From NCBI GenBank assembly GCA_028714035.1, contig JAQTNA010000021.1:1-64000 (forward strand): 64,000 bases of DNA, written 5' to 3'. Position 1 is the first letter of the stretch. Each line of letters begins with the position of its first letter. The DNA is from Rhodocyclaceae bacterium (lineage in GTDB: Bacteria; Pseudomonadota; Gammaproteobacteria; Burkholderiales; Rhodocyclaceae). Shown here piece by piece: positions 35,073 to 43,514 of this stretch. The notes below the pieces were generated by a model that was given only the letters and a program-made list of their open reading frames with translations, was not told the DNA's origin and did no database searches. A program made the translations under genes and the position numbers.

Positions 35073-35862
35073 GGACCACTTCCATCAGGGCCTCGGTGAT
35101 CTCGATGTCGTCGGTGAGGCTCTCCACCAGGGAGGCCCGGCAGGCATGCACCGGGTCCAGTCCCGCACGCATGAGGATGGCCGCGTAGACCAGGAGCCGG
35201 GTGCTGGCCACTTCCTCCAGGTCCACGTCCTTCAGCGCCCGGAAGGCACGGCCGATGGACACGAGGCGCTTGGCCAGCATGGCATCGCAGCCGGTCTCGC
35301 CCACCAGGATGGATTCCTCCTGGGCAGATCCCGGGAAATCGAAGCGCAGGCTGACGAAACGCTGGCGCGTGGAAGGCTTCAGGCCCTTCATGAAATTCTG
35401 GTAGCCGGGATTGTAGGAGATCACCAGCATGAAGGAATCCGGCGCCTCCAGTTCCTCGCCCGTGCGGTCAATCGGCAGGACGCGCCGGTGGTCTGCCAGG
35501 GGGTGCAGCACGACCGTGGTGTCCTTCCGGGCTTCCACCACTTCGTCCAGGTAGCAGATGCCACCATCGCGTACCGCCCGGGTGAGGGGGCCGTCGCTCC
35601 AGACCGTGGCGCCGTCCCCGATCAGGTGTCGGCCCACCAGGTCGGCGGCGGTCAGGTCGTCGTGGCAGGCCACGGTATGGAGCGGCAGGCCCAGGCGCGC
35701 CGCCATGTGGGAGACGAAACGGGTCTTGCCGCAGCCCGTCGGGCCCTTGATGAGGAGCGGCAGGCGGTTCTTCCAGGCGTGCTCGAAGATTTCGATTTCG
35801 TTGCCCTGAGGCTGGTAGAAGGGGAGTTCGGCGGATACCGGATGCAGGCGGGTGGAGGTCAT
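35053..35862 (-). CDS. norQ: NorQ, MoxR-type AAA ATPase for nitric oxide reductase activation
   Basis: 269 residues. Walker A GPTGCGKTRFV is near residue 41, Walker B GGICYLDEVVEA, sensor 1 MLVISYNPGYQNF, and an arginine-finger region LKPSTRQRFVSLRF. These match NorQ/CbbQ. NorQ and NorD together activate the catalytic subunit NorB. The same protein family (CbbQ) serves RuBisCO, but the norE/norF/norD neighbours decide for nitric oxide reductase. Start ATG 35860-35862 overlaps the norF stop. Confidence 0.92.
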   Translation of the reverse strand: MTSTRLHPVSAELPFYQPQGNEIEIFEHAWKNRLPLLIKGPTGCGKTRFVSHMAARLGLPLHTVACHDDLTAADLVGRHLIGDGATVWSDGPLTRAVRDGGICYLDEVVEARKDTTVVLHPLADHRRVLPIDRTGEELEAPDSFMLVISYNPGYQNFMKGLKPSTRQRFVSLRFDFPGSAQEESILVGETGCDAMLAKRLVSIGRAFRALKDVDLEEVASTRLLVYAAILMRAGLDPVHACRASLVESLTDDIEITEALMEVVHATFGR

Positions 35863-36137
35863 TGGTGGATTCCCATGCGGTAGGCGATGGCGATGAGGCT
35901 GAGGACGAAGACCAGCCAGCCCAGCATCAGGGCGCGCCAGAACAGGTTGGCGTGGGCCAGGCCCATGAAGTCCCAGGCGACAAAACGGCACTTGAAGAAG
36001 GCGATGGCGAGGATGGCGAAGGCGATGGTCATGCCGCCCTCCGGCCCGGACTCGCCCAGGTGCCAGGTGACGCCGGTGGCCACCAGCAGGAACAGCCAGA
36101 CGGCGGTGAGGCGGAAGGTGGTGGGAATGTGGTGCAT
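35859..36137 (-). CDS. norF: NorF-like membrane protein (cytochrome oxidase subunit IV-like)
   Basis: 92 residues with three membrane helices (LTAVWLFLLVATGVTWHLG, TIAFAILAIAFFKCRFVAWDF, LMLGWLVFVLSLIAIAYRMG). The family belongs to the COX4/CyoD-like proteins, and norF is the partner of norE in denitrifiers. It is needed for full nitric oxide reductase activity in Paracoccus, but its exact role is unsettled. It sits one base after norE, and its stop overlaps norQ. Confidence 0.85.
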   Translation of the reverse strand: MHHIPTTFRLTAVWLFLLVATGVTWHLGESGPEGGMTIAFAILAIAFFKCRFVAWDFMGLAHANLFWRALMLGWLVFVLSLIAIAYRMGIHQ

Positions 36138-36138
36138 G

Positions 36139-36786
36139 TCAGTGCATGACGTAAACGAGGGGGAAGAGAACGATCCACACCAGATCCACCATGTGCCAGT
36201 AGCTCGCGCCCGTTTCCAGGCCATGGCAGTCCGAGGCCGTGTAGCCGCCCTGGCGCGTCTTGTGCCAGACGGCGGCGAGGATGACCATGCCCAGGATAAC
36301 GTGCATGAAGTGGAAGAAGGTCAGCGACAGGTAGAACATGTAGAAGCTGTTGGTGGACAGGTTGATGCCGGCGGAAAGCTTGTCCGCGTATTCGAACAGC
36401 TTCACCACCAGGAAGCCGCCGCCGCCGGCCATGCCCGCCAGCAGCCAGCGGGAGGCGTTCCGGGAGGCCTCTGCCCCGCCGCGCTGGATGCTGGCCACGG
36501 CGCGGGCCACGAAGTAGCTGGCGGAGATCAGCAATACGGTGTTTACCGCGCCCAGGTTCCGGTCCAGGGTGTGCTGCATGGTGTCGAACAGGGCGACATT
36601 CTTGGCGCGGGCGAAGGCGTAGGAAGCGAAGAAGACGCCGAACACCAGCAGTTCGGCAAAGATGAACACCCAGATCGCCAGGTCGCCCGGCGGATGGCCG
36701 TGTGCGCCGGTTGCCTCGACAGGCTCGGTGACGATGACGTTGGGCAGGCTTGCTTCGAGTTGAGTCATTGCTGGGGAAGGCTTCAT
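36139..36786 (-). CDS. norE: NorE, cytochrome c oxidase subunit III-like protein
   Basis: 215 residues with five helices of the COX3 fold: DLAIWVFIFAELLVFGVFFA, NTVLLISASYFVARAVASI, and FHFMHVILGMVILAAVWHK followed by ASYWHMVDLVWIVLFPLVYV. The His-x2-x-H residues in FFHFMHV and YWHMVDLVW are those of the family. NorE/NorF support nitric oxide reductase in denitrifiers. It is the first gene of the minus-strand operon. The first Met is uncertain, since a second at 36768 is equally plausible. No heme-copper subunit gene accompanies it. Confidence 0.87.
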   Translation of the reverse strand: MKPSPAMTQLEASLPNVIVTEPVEATGAHGHPPGDLAIWVFIFAELLVFGVFFASYAFARAKNVALFDTMQHTLDRNLGAVNTVLLISASYFVARAVASIQRGGAEASRNASRWLLAGMAGGGGFLVVKLFEYADKLSAGINLSTNSFYMFYLSLTFFHFMHVILGMVILAAVWHKTRQGGYTASDCHGLETGASYWHMVDLVWIVLFPLVYVMH

Positions 36787-36968
36787 GGGAGTGCGCAGCT
36801 TAAGCCGGCAGACCGCCGGAGCACCTTGATTTTGGATAAGGCCTCATGGCCGGCTGAAGCCCCCTCGGCCTGACGCGGCTCCTCGTCGGCTGGGCATTTC
36901 AATACTTGACAAACGCAGTCGGATATACCAGCATGGAACTCGGCACCAACGACAACGAGGAGAACACC

Positions 36969-37334
36969 ATGCTGGATATCGGAAAATTCACCCGCTACGG
37001 CCGGCTCAACATGTCGGACCCGGATGGAAACATGTTTGATCTGGATCACTGGTCTCCCCATACCGCCCGGGAGTGCGCGGAACGGGAGGGGCTGGCCCTG
37101 ACGGATGAGCATTGGCCGATCCTTCTGGGTTTGCGGGACATATACCGGCACCACGGGGATAGCCTGAGCGCCAGGGAGGTGAGCCGCTACCTGGAGGCGG
37201 AATTCTCGGCCGAGGGTGGCCGGCGCCACTTGTACGAGCTTTTCCCGGGCGGGCCGGTCAGCCAGGCGAGCCGCATCGCGGGCATCCCCCTGCCGCCCCA
37301 CAGTGCCGACCTGTCTTTCGGCAGCATCTGGTGA
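36969..37334 (+). CDS. DsrC/TusE-like protein lacking the redox cysteines
   Basis: 121 residues from ATG 36969, with GAGGAG eight bases upstream; an earlier ATG at 36933 lacks a site. The fold signature of DsrC/TusE is clear: DPDGNMFDLDHWSPHTAREC, LTDEHWPILLGLRDIYRHHG, then RRHLYELFPGGPVSQASRIAG. The C-terminal arm reads QASRIAGIPLPPHSADLSFG, with Ser where DsrC has QAC and Ser where DsrC/TusE has the penultimate Cys. It therefore cannot carry persulfide by the known mechanism and may be a regulatory or scaffolding paralogue. It is divergent from the nor accessory operon. TTGACA at 36906-36911 is a possible -35. Confidence 0.8.
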   Translation: MLDIGKFTRYGRLNMSDPDGNMFDLDHWSPHTARECAEREGLALTDEHWPILLGLRDIYRHHGDSLSAREVSRYLEAEFSAEGGRRHLYELFPGGPVSQASRIAGIPLPPHSADLSFGSIW

Positions 37335-37425
37335 CGGATTGCCTGGAATTTCCACCATTCACCCGTGTCCCGCGGATATTCATGGTTAAAATTGGCGCCA
37401 TCTCTTCCAGGATGAGCGACCAATC

Positions 37426-38760
37426 GTGACCGAGCCGACCGGAACCATAGATCTGCTGATCGAACCGCGCTGGCTGATTCCGGTGCATCCGGCCGGGCTG
37501 ACGCTTGAGCACCACGCGGTCGCCGTTCACGGCGGCAAGATCAGGGCCATCCTGCCCGTGGGGGATGCCAGAAAACGCTATGCCCCCCGGCGCACGGTGG
37601 TCTTGCCCCAGCACGTGCTCATCCCGGGCCTCGTCAATCTTCACACCCACGCGGCCATGAGCCTCTTGCGGGGCATCGCGGACGACCTGCCGCTCATGGT
37701 CTGGCTGAAGGAACATATCTGGCCGCTGGAGGCGCGCCACGTTTCTCCAGCCTTCGTGCGGGATGGCACCCTGCTGGCCTGCGCCGAGATGCTGCGGGGC
37801 GGCGTGACCTGCTTCAACGACATGTATTTCTTTCCCCGCGCGGCGGCGGAGGCGGCGTTGCGCCTGGGGATGCGCGCCGCCGTCGGCCTGATCGTGACCG
37901 ACTTCGCCACGCCCTATGCGGACGATGCCCAGGACTACCTGAGCAAGGGCCTGGCGTTACGGGACGATCTGCTGGGGGAGAGGCTGCTTTCCTTTTGCCT
38001 CGCCCCCCATGCGCCCTATACGGTTTCCGACTCGACCTTCGAGCGCGTGCTGACCCTGGCGGAACAACTGGAGCTGCCGGTCCATGTGCACGTCCAGGAG
38101 ACCGCCGCCGAGGTGGCGGACAGCCTGGCAAAACACGGCGTGCGGCCCCTGGAACGCCTGCATCGCCTGGGTCTGGTGGGGCCGAACCTGATCGCGGCCC
38201 ATGGCGTGCATATGAACGAATTCGAACTGGACCTGATGGCTGCCGAGGGCGCGAGCATCGCCCATTGCCCCACCTCCAACATGAAGTTGGCCAGCGGCAT
38301 CGCCCCCATCGCCGCGGCCCTGAAACGGGGTGTCAACGTGGGCCTGGGGTCGGATGGCGCCGCCAGCAACAACCGCCTGGACGTCATGCAGGAAATGCGG
38401 CAGGCGGCACTATTGGCCAAGGTGGCGACGGGCGACGCGGCCGCCCTGGACGCCCATCAGGCCTTGTTCATGGCCACCTTGGCGGGCGCCAGGGCGTTGG
38501 GGCTGGAAACACGCATAGGGTCCGTGGAGGTGGGCAAGGAGGCGGATCTGTGCGCCGTCGCGCTCGGCGGTTGGGAGATCGGGCCCTGTTTTCACCCGGT
38601 TTCCCATCTGCTCTACGCCGCAGGACGGGAGCATGTCAGCCACGTCTGGGTGGGAGGAGAACCCAGGCTGGAAGAGGGCAAATTGTTACACTCGGTTAAT
38701 GCTGGACTGATGGACATTGCCAACGTATGGCAAAATAGGCTACGCTTGCCTCCGGATTAG
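37426..38760 (+). CDS. mtaD: MTA/SAH deaminase (amidohydrolase)
   Basis: 444 residues from GTG 37426. It belongs to the TrzA/ATZ/MtaD amidohydrolase subgroup: zinc ligands in LVNLHTHAAMSLLRG, then VHVHVQETAAEV, AAHGVHMNEFE and SDGAASNNRLD. It deaminates S-adenosylhomocysteine and/or 5'-methylthioadenosine to the inosyl form. That gives a second route for SAH disposal beside AhcY at 58032. The order mtaD-ubiG-gph is common in betaproteobacteria; here an ompA-like gene separates them. Confidence 0.88.
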   Translation: MTEPTGTIDLLIEPRWLIPVHPAGLTLEHHAVAVHGGKIRAILPVGDARKRYAPRRTVVLPQHVLIPGLVNLHTHAAMSLLRGIADDLPLMVWLKEHIWPLEARHVSPAFVRDGTLLACAEMLRGGVTCFNDMYFFPRAAAEAALRLGMRAAVGLIVTDFATPYADDAQDYLSKGLALRDDLLGERLLSFCLAPHAPYTVSDSTFERVLTLAEQLELPVHVHVQETAAEVADSLAKHGVRPLERLHRLGLVGPNLIAAHGVHMNEFELDLMAAEGASIAHCPTSNMKLASGIAPIAAALKRGVNVGLGSDGAASNNRLDVMQEMRQAALLAKVATGDAAALDAHQALFMATLAGARALGLETRIGSVEVGKEADLCAVALGGWEIGPCFHPVSHLLYAAGREHVSHVWVGGEPRLEEGKLLHSVNAGLMDIANVWQNRLRLPPD

Positions 38761-38862
38761 ACGGTCCCGATATTTCCTGCGAAGCCTGTCTCACAGTGGT
38801 CCCGCGAAATTTCGTGGTTGCCTACGTCGGATTTTTTATAAACTCACAATCTTGAGGGAAAC

Positions 38863-39558
38863 ATGATCAAGAATACCTCCAAACTGGCCCTGTCCGCGGC
38901 TGTGGCCGCCACTCTCGGGTTCGCCTCCATCGCCGCCTCCGCCGCCGACATGGCGCCGGCCGGCAATACTTCCACCACGGGTTACGTCGTCGACCAGCGC
39001 GGCCTCGTCGCCAAGAGCGGTACCGGCCTGTGCTGGCGCACCGGCTACTGGACGCCTGCCATGGCCAACGTGGAGTGCGATCCGGATCTGGTGGCCAAGC
39101 CCATCGTGGCTCCGGTCGTTCCGCCCGCTCCGCCCGCCCCCCCGGCCCCGGCTCCCAAGCCCGCCTCCAAGAAGATCACGCTCTCCGCCGACGCCCTGTT
39201 CGATTTCAACAAGGCCACCCTGCGCCCCGAAGGTCAGTCCAAGCTGGCCGACCTGGCCCAGCAGGCCCAGGGCATGAACCTGGAAGTGATCATCGCCGTG
39301 GGTCATGCCGACCGCATCGGCAAGGATGCCTACAACCAGAAGCTGTCCGAGCAGCGCGCCGCCGCCGTCAAGACCTTCCTGGTCTCCAAGGGTATCGAGG
39401 AGAAGAAGGTCTACACCGAAGGCAAGGGCAAGAAGATGCCCGTCACCGGCAACAAGTGCGACAAGATGGGCGCGGAAAATCACACCAACAAGAAGCTGGT
39501 GGATTGCCTGCAACCCGACCGTCGCGTGGAAATCGAAGTCATCGGCACCACCAAGTAA
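38863..39558 (+). CDS. OmpA-family outer-membrane/peptidoglycan-binding protein
   Basis: 231 residues. The signal peptide ends at ASAADM. A short N-domain with two Cys ([18 protein letters not shown]) is followed by a Pro-rich hinge ([13 protein letters not shown]) and the C-terminal OmpA domain from about residue 105 ([40 protein letters not shown]). There is no eight-strand barrel, so it is probably anchored otherwise and tethers the envelope to peptidoglycan. A TATAAA lies at 38837, and GAGGG precedes the ATG. A strong terminator follows. Confidence 0.9.
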   Translation: MIKNTSKLALSAAVAATLGFASIAASAADMAPAGNTSTTGYVVDQRGLVAKSGTGLCWRTGYWTPAMANVECDPDLVAKPIVAPVVPPAPPAPPAPAPKPASKKITLSADALFDFNKATLRPEGQSKLADLAQQAQGMNLEVIIAVGHADRIGKDAYNQKLSEQRAAAVKTFLVSKGIEEKKVYTEGKGKKMPVTGNKCDKMGAENHTNKKLVDCLQPDRRVEIEVIGTTK

Positions 39559-39577
39559 GCCGAGCTTCCTTCCCGAG

Positions 39578-39606
39578 AAAAGCCCCCGAGAGGGGGCTTT
39601 TTCTTT
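39578..39606 (+). terminator. Intrinsic terminator after the ompA-like gene
   Basis: AAAGCCCCC-GAG-AGGGGGCTTT followed by TTCTTT: a GC-rich stem with a T tract 20 bases after the stop. Confidence 0.9.
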
Positions 39607-39667
39607 GCCCTGGGGCCGGGCATCCGGTACCATCGCCATCCAATCCCACATAACCCGTGACGCGACC

Positions 39668-40366
39668 ATGACCAACGCCGATCCGACCGAACTGCAAAAA
39701 TTCGGCGACCTGGCCCACCGCTGGTGGGATCCGAACTCCGAATTCAGGCCCTTGCACGAAATCAATCCCCTGCGCCTGGACTGGATAGACCAGCATGCCG
39801 GGCTGGCCGGCAAGTCCGTGCTGGACGTGGGCTGCGGCGGCGGCATCCTGTCCGAGGGCATGGCCAGCCGCGGCGCCAAGGTGACCGGAATTGACCTGTC
39901 CGACAAGCCTCTGGGTGTCGCGCGCTTGCATCTCTTCGAGAGCGGTCTCCAGGTGGATTACCGCAAGGTTTCCGCCGAGGATCTGGCGGAGGAGATGCCG
40001 GGCGCCTTCGATGTGGTGACCTGCCTGGAGATGCTGGAGCACGTGCCCGATCCCGCGAGCACGGTGCGCGCCTGTGCCACCCTGGTGAGACCCGGTGGCC
40101 AGCTGTACTTCTCCACCCTGAACCGCAATCTGAAGTCCTATGTCTTCGCCGTGATCGGCGCGGAATACGTGCTGCGCCTCCTGCCCAAGGGGACGCATGA
40201 CTACGCCCGTTTTCTGCGCCCTTCGGAGCTGACCCGGTTTGCCCGGGCGGCCGATTTGTCGGTGGACGAGATCATCGGTATGACCTACAACCCCTTCACC
40301 AAGACCTACTCCCTGGGGCAGGATACGGACGTGAACTACCTCCTGCGCGCCAGTCGCCCGGGCTGA
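39668..40366 (+). CDS. ubiG: UbiG, ubiquinone biosynthesis O-methyltransferase
   Basis: 232 residues. The start [20 protein letters not shown] is diagnostic of UbiG. The SAM-binding motif is [13 protein letters not shown], motif II is [14 protein letters not shown], and the C-terminal segment is [13 protein letters not shown]. It carries out both O-methylations of the ubiquinone ring at the membrane. ATG 39668 is fixed by homology. Its stop overlaps the gph start by one base, the usual ubiG-gph pair. Confidence 0.96.
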   Translation: MTNADPTELQKFGDLAHRWWDPNSEFRPLHEINPLRLDWIDQHAGLAGKSVLDVGCGGGILSEGMASRGAKVTGIDLSDKPLGVARLHLFESGLQVDYRKVSAEDLAEEMPGAFDVVTCLEMLEHVPDPASTVRACATLVRPGGQLYFSTLNRNLKSYVFAVIGAEYVLRLLPKGTHDYARFLRPSELTRFARAADLSVDEIIGMTYNPFTKTYSLGQDTDVNYLLRASRPG

Positions 40367-41025
40367 TGGCGAGAAGGAAGTTCGACGCCGTCCTCTTTGA
40401 TCTGGACGGCACCTTTGCCGACACGGCGCCCGACCTGGGGGCCGCGCTCAATCGTCTTCTGGCGGAGGAAGGCCGGCAGGCGCTGGATATGGGCGTGTTT
40501 CGTCCCCATACCTCGGCCGGCACCCGCGGCATGTTGGGCATAGGTTTCGGCATCGCGCCCGAAGAGTCCGGGTACGCCTCCCTGGCGGAGCGCTTCCTGG
40601 CCCATTACACGGCGGCTCTGTGCGTTGACACGGTACTGTTCGAGGGCATGGCGGAACTCGTGGCGGAACTGGAAAACCTGGGCCTCGCCTGGGGCATCGT
40701 CACCAACAAACCGGCCCGATTCACCCTGCCGCTCATGGCGGCCCTGGGCTACGGCGAACGCGCCGCCTGCATCGTCAGCGGTGACTCCACGCCCAACCCC
40801 AAGCCCCATCCCGATCCCATCTTCCTGGGCTGCCTCGATGCGGGCACGGTGCCCGCACGCTGCCTCTACGTGGGCGACGACCTGCGGGACATCCAGGCCG
40901 GTCAGGCGGCCGGTACCGGCACGGTGGCCGCCGCCTGGGGCTACCTGGGCACGGGCGTTCCCATCGGCGAATGGGGCGCCGACAGCCTCGTTTCCCACCC
41001 CCTGGAAATCCTGAAGCTGGTCTGA
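40366..41025 (+). CDS. gph: Phosphoglycolate phosphatase (HAD family)
   Basis: 219 residues. HAD motif [20 protein letters not shown], motif II in IVTNKP, Lys region NPKPHPDP and motif [15 protein letters not shown] are all present, with a C1-type cap. It hydrolyses 2-phosphoglycolate formed during DNA repair or photorespiration-like chemistry. Motif I has DGTFADT where most Gph proteins have DGTLVDT/S, which is still compatible with activity. Confidence 0.92.
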   Translation: MARRKFDAVLFDLDGTFADTAPDLGAALNRLLAEEGRQALDMGVFRPHTSAGTRGMLGIGFGIAPEESGYASLAERFLAHYTAALCVDTVLFEGMAELVAELENLGLAWGIVTNKPARFTLPLMAALGYGERAACIVSGDSTPNPKPHPDPIFLGCLDAGTVPARCLYVGDDLRDIQAGQAAGTGTVAAAWGYLGTGVPIGEWGADSLVSHPLEILKLV

Positions 41026-41032
41026 ATCCGTC

Positions 41033-41545
41033 ATGAACGACCGCCTGGAGATTCTGGTCGGCGACATCACCCGCCTGCCGGTGGACGCCATCGTCAACGC
41101 CGCCAATTCCTCGCTTCTGGGCGGGGGCGGGGTGGACGGGGCGATCCACCGGGTGGCGGGGCCGCAACTGCTGGAATATTGCCGCGGCCTGGGCGGCTGC
41201 CCCACGGGCGATGCGCGCATCACGCCGGCCTTTCGCCTGCCGGCGCGGCATGTGATCCACACGGTGGGGCCGGTTTGGCACGGCGGCGGTTACGGCGAGG
41301 CGCAACTTCTCGCCTCCTGCTACCGTTCGTGCTTCAAGCTGGCGGCCGATCACGGCCTGAAGTCGCTCGCCTTTCCCGCCATCAGTTGCGGTGTCTACGG
41401 CTATCCCAAGGACCGGGCGGCCGCCATAGCCGTGCGCGAGTGCCGGGCGGCCCTGGTTAACGATCCAAATCTGGAAAGGGTAATCCTGGCGGCCTTCGAT
41501 GCCGCCATGGCGGACGTCTATCGGCATTGCCTTATGGCGCCATAA
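41033..41545 (+). CDS. Macrodomain protein, O-acetyl-ADP-ribose deacetylase type (YmdB-like)
   Basis: 170 residues, a single macrodomain: [20 protein letters not shown], then [14 protein letters not shown] with the catalytic Asn/Asp residues, [10 protein letters not shown] and [10 protein letters not shown]. The class removes acetyl from O-acetyl-ADP-ribose or mono-ADP-ribose from protein. It follows gph by seven bases, so it is probably cotranscribed with ubiG-gph. No sirtuin or ADP-ribosyltransferase gene is in the window. Confidence 0.9.
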   Translation: MNDRLEILVGDITRLPVDAIVNAANSSLLGGGGVDGAIHRVAGPQLLEYCRGLGGCPTGDARITPAFRLPARHVIHTVGPVWHGGGYGEAQLLASCYRSCFKLAADHGLKSLAFPAISCGVYGYPKDRAAAIAVRECRAALVNDPNLERVILAAFDAAMADVYRHCLMAP

Positions 41546-41640
41546 GATAATAATCATCGGCTCTCTCGGGATTGGCGCACTTTCGCTATACTCCCAACCA
41601 CGGTTCGCGGGGAGCGGGCCATAACAGGAGACCGAACGAC

Positions 41641-42912
41641 ATGAAGCTTGAAACCCTGGCGGTACACGCCGGTTATACGTCCGACCCCACCACCAAGGCA
41701 GTGGCGGTGCCCATCTACCAGACCACTTCCTATTCCTTCGATGACACCCAGCACGGGGCGGATCTCTTCGATCTGAAGGTGGCGGGCAACATCTACACCC
41801 GGATCATGAATCCGACCCAGGACGTGCTGGAGAAGCGCGTCGCGGCGCTGGAAGGTGGCATCGCCGGCCTGGCCCTGGCCTCGGGTATGGCCGCCATCAC
41901 CTACGCCATCCAGACCATCACCGAGGCGGGGGACAACATCGTTTCGGCCGCCACCCTCTACGGCGGCACCTACAACCTGTTTGCCCATACCCTGCCCCAA
42001 TTCGGCATCGAGGTGCGCTTCGCCGATCACCGCGATCCGGCCTCTTTCGAGAAGTTGATTGATGCTCGCACCAAGGCCATCTTCTGCGAATCGGTGGGTA
42101 ACCCCCTGGGAAATGTCACGGACTTCGAGAAACTGGCAGAGATTGCGCACAGAAACGGCCTACCCCTCATCGTGGACAATACCGTGCCCTCGCCCTACCT
42201 GTGCCGACCCTTCGAACACGGCGCGGACATCGTGGTGCATGCCCTCACCAAGTACCTGGGTGGCCACGGCAACTCCATCGGCGGCATCATCGTGGATAGC
42301 GGCAAGTTCCCCTGGGCCGAGCACAAGGAGCGCTTCCGTCGGCTGAACGAGCCGGACGTGTCCTACCACGGCGTGGTCTACACGGAAGCCCTGGGACCGG
42401 CGGCCTACATCGGCCGGGCCCGCGTCGTGCCGCTGCGCAACATGGGCGCGGCCATCAGTCCCTTCAACGCCTTCCTCATCCTGCAAGGCATCGAGACCCT
42501 GGCGTTGCGCATGGACCGCATCTGCGAGAACACGGTCAAGGTGGCCGAGTATCTCAAGGGCCATGCCAAGGTGAAGTGGGTGAATTACGCGGGGCTCCCG
42601 GACCACGCGGACCACGGGCTGGTGCAGAAGTACATGGGCGGCCGGGCTTCCGGCATCCTGACCTTCGGTGTGCAGGGGGGCATGGCAGGCGGCGCCCGCT
42701 TCCAGGATGCGCTGCAACTGTTCACCCGCCTGGTGAATATCGGTGATGCCAAATCCCTGGCCTGCCATCCGGCTTCCACCACTCACCGCCAGTTGTCACC
42801 CGCGGAAATGGAGAAGGCCGGCGTGACGGTGGATACGGTGCGCCTGTCCGTGGGCATCGAGCATAGCGATGATCTGCTGGCCGACCTGGAGCAGGCGCTG
42901 GCGGCGGTGTGA
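41641..42912 (+). CDS. metY: O-acetylhomoserine sulfhydrylase
   Basis: 423 residues, a PLP enzyme of the Cys/Met metabolism family. Key parts are ETLAVHAGYTSDPTTKAVAV, the PLP-Lys in HALTKYLGGHGNSIGG, and SLACHPASTTHRQL near the end. It forms homocysteine from O-acetylhomoserine and sulfide. The length and the GYTSDPTTKA start fit MetY rather than MetB/MetZ. AACAGGAGAC upstream gives a good ribosome-binding site. TATACT at 41587 is a possible -10. No SAM riboswitch is visible in the 95-base leader. Confidence 0.93.
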   Translation: MKLETLAVHAGYTSDPTTKAVAVPIYQTTSYSFDDTQHGADLFDLKVAGNIYTRIMNPTQDVLEKRVAALEGGIAGLALASGMAAITYAIQTITEAGDNIVSAATLYGGTYNLFAHTLPQFGIEVRFADHRDPASFEKLIDARTKAIFCESVGNPLGNVTDFEKLAEIAHRNGLPLIVDNTVPSPYLCRPFEHGADIVVHALTKYLGGHGNSIGGIIVDSGKFPWAEHKERFRRLNEPDVSYHGVVYTEALGPAAYIGRARVVPLRNMGAAISPFNAFLILQGIETLALRMDRICENTVKVAEYLKGHAKVKWVNYAGLPDHADHGLVQKYMGGRASGILTFGVQGGMAGGARFQDALQLFTRLVNIGDAKSLACHPASTTHRQLSPAEMEKAGVTVDTVRLSVGIEHSDDLLADLEQALAAV

Positions 42913-42915
42913 GCT

Positions 42916-42985
42916 GTGTAGGTCGGGCTTCGTCAGACCGACATTTCGGCCTTGGTCCGCTGCCGGGCTTCAGCCCGACCTACTC
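42916..42985. repeat. Double GTAGGTCGGGCTTC hairpin element after metY
   Basis: GTAGGTCGGGCTTCGTCAGA at 42917 and TGCCGGGCTTCAGCCCGACC further on share words and are inverse to each other (GTAGGTCGGGC...GCCCGACCTAC spans 42917-42983). The element lies between two convergent genes and may end both transcripts. It is related to 17098-17128. Confidence 0.75.
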
Positions 42986-43426
42986 TCAACAGGTCTTTGC
43001 GACCTGGCAGGCCTTGATCGCCGGAGCGGCCGGAATCAGGGAGCGGCCTTCCTTGATCCAGTCCCGGATGCCATGCTTTACGACATAAACCTTCTCGTAG
43101 CCTGCCTGTTGCGAGAGGAACTGGCTGGCACCCTTGGTGCGGCTGCCGCTACGGCACATGAGTATGACCGGGGCGCCAGGTGGCGCGATGGTCTTCAGTT
43201 TTTCCAGCCAGCCGGTGGGGTCTGACTGGCCGCGCTCGTCGAAAAAAGTGAGCAGAATACTGCCGGAAACGATGCCGGTCTCCTCCCACTCGGGGGTTCT
43301 GCGTATGTCCACCAGAGGCACTCCGGAGGCGGTGAGGCGAGCCAGTTCCGCATTGTCAATCTCTATGACCTCGGCCCGCGCGGCAAAGGCGGCAAGCAGG
43401 CAGAATAGGGCGAGCAGGAAGCGCAT
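42986..43426 (-). CDS. Periplasmic rhodanese-domain protein
   Basis: 146 residues. The signal peptide (LLALFCLLAAFAARA) is followed by one rhodanese domain with the active-site loop MCRSGSRTKGA (Cys present) and the strand VPLVDIRRTPEWEETG. Additional Cys near the C-terminus (ACQVAKTC) could form a disulfide. It likely handles sulfane sulfur or thiol redox in the periplasm. It stands alone and convergent with metY. Confidence 0.88.
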   Translation of the reverse strand: MRFLLALFCLLAAFAARAEVIEIDNAELARLTASGVPLVDIRRTPEWEETGIVSGSILLTFFDERGQSDPTGWLEKLKTIAPPGAPVILMCRSGSRTKGASQFLSQQAGYEKVYVVKHGIRDWIKEGRSLIPAAPAIKACQVAKTC

Positions 43427-43514
43427 GATCGGTTGTCCTGGGAATTTTATATATTAGGATACTCTTATTATCCGCCGTTTCCTTGTTCGAAACCAGACTC
43501 TCAAGGCGCCAGAC

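Noticed and set aside
36816..36840. Possible FNR/DNR box (TTGATTTTGGATAA) before norE
   Set aside because: Only the left half matches TTGAT-N4-ATCAA; the right half does not, so there is no support for the site.
39305..39667. An upstream extension of ubiG
   Set aside because: It overlaps the ompA-like gene and its terminator; UbiG proteins start near [13 protein letters not shown].
41546..41640. Possible SAM riboswitch before metY
   Set aside because: The 95-base leader lacks the conserved blocks of the SAM riboswitch classes I know.
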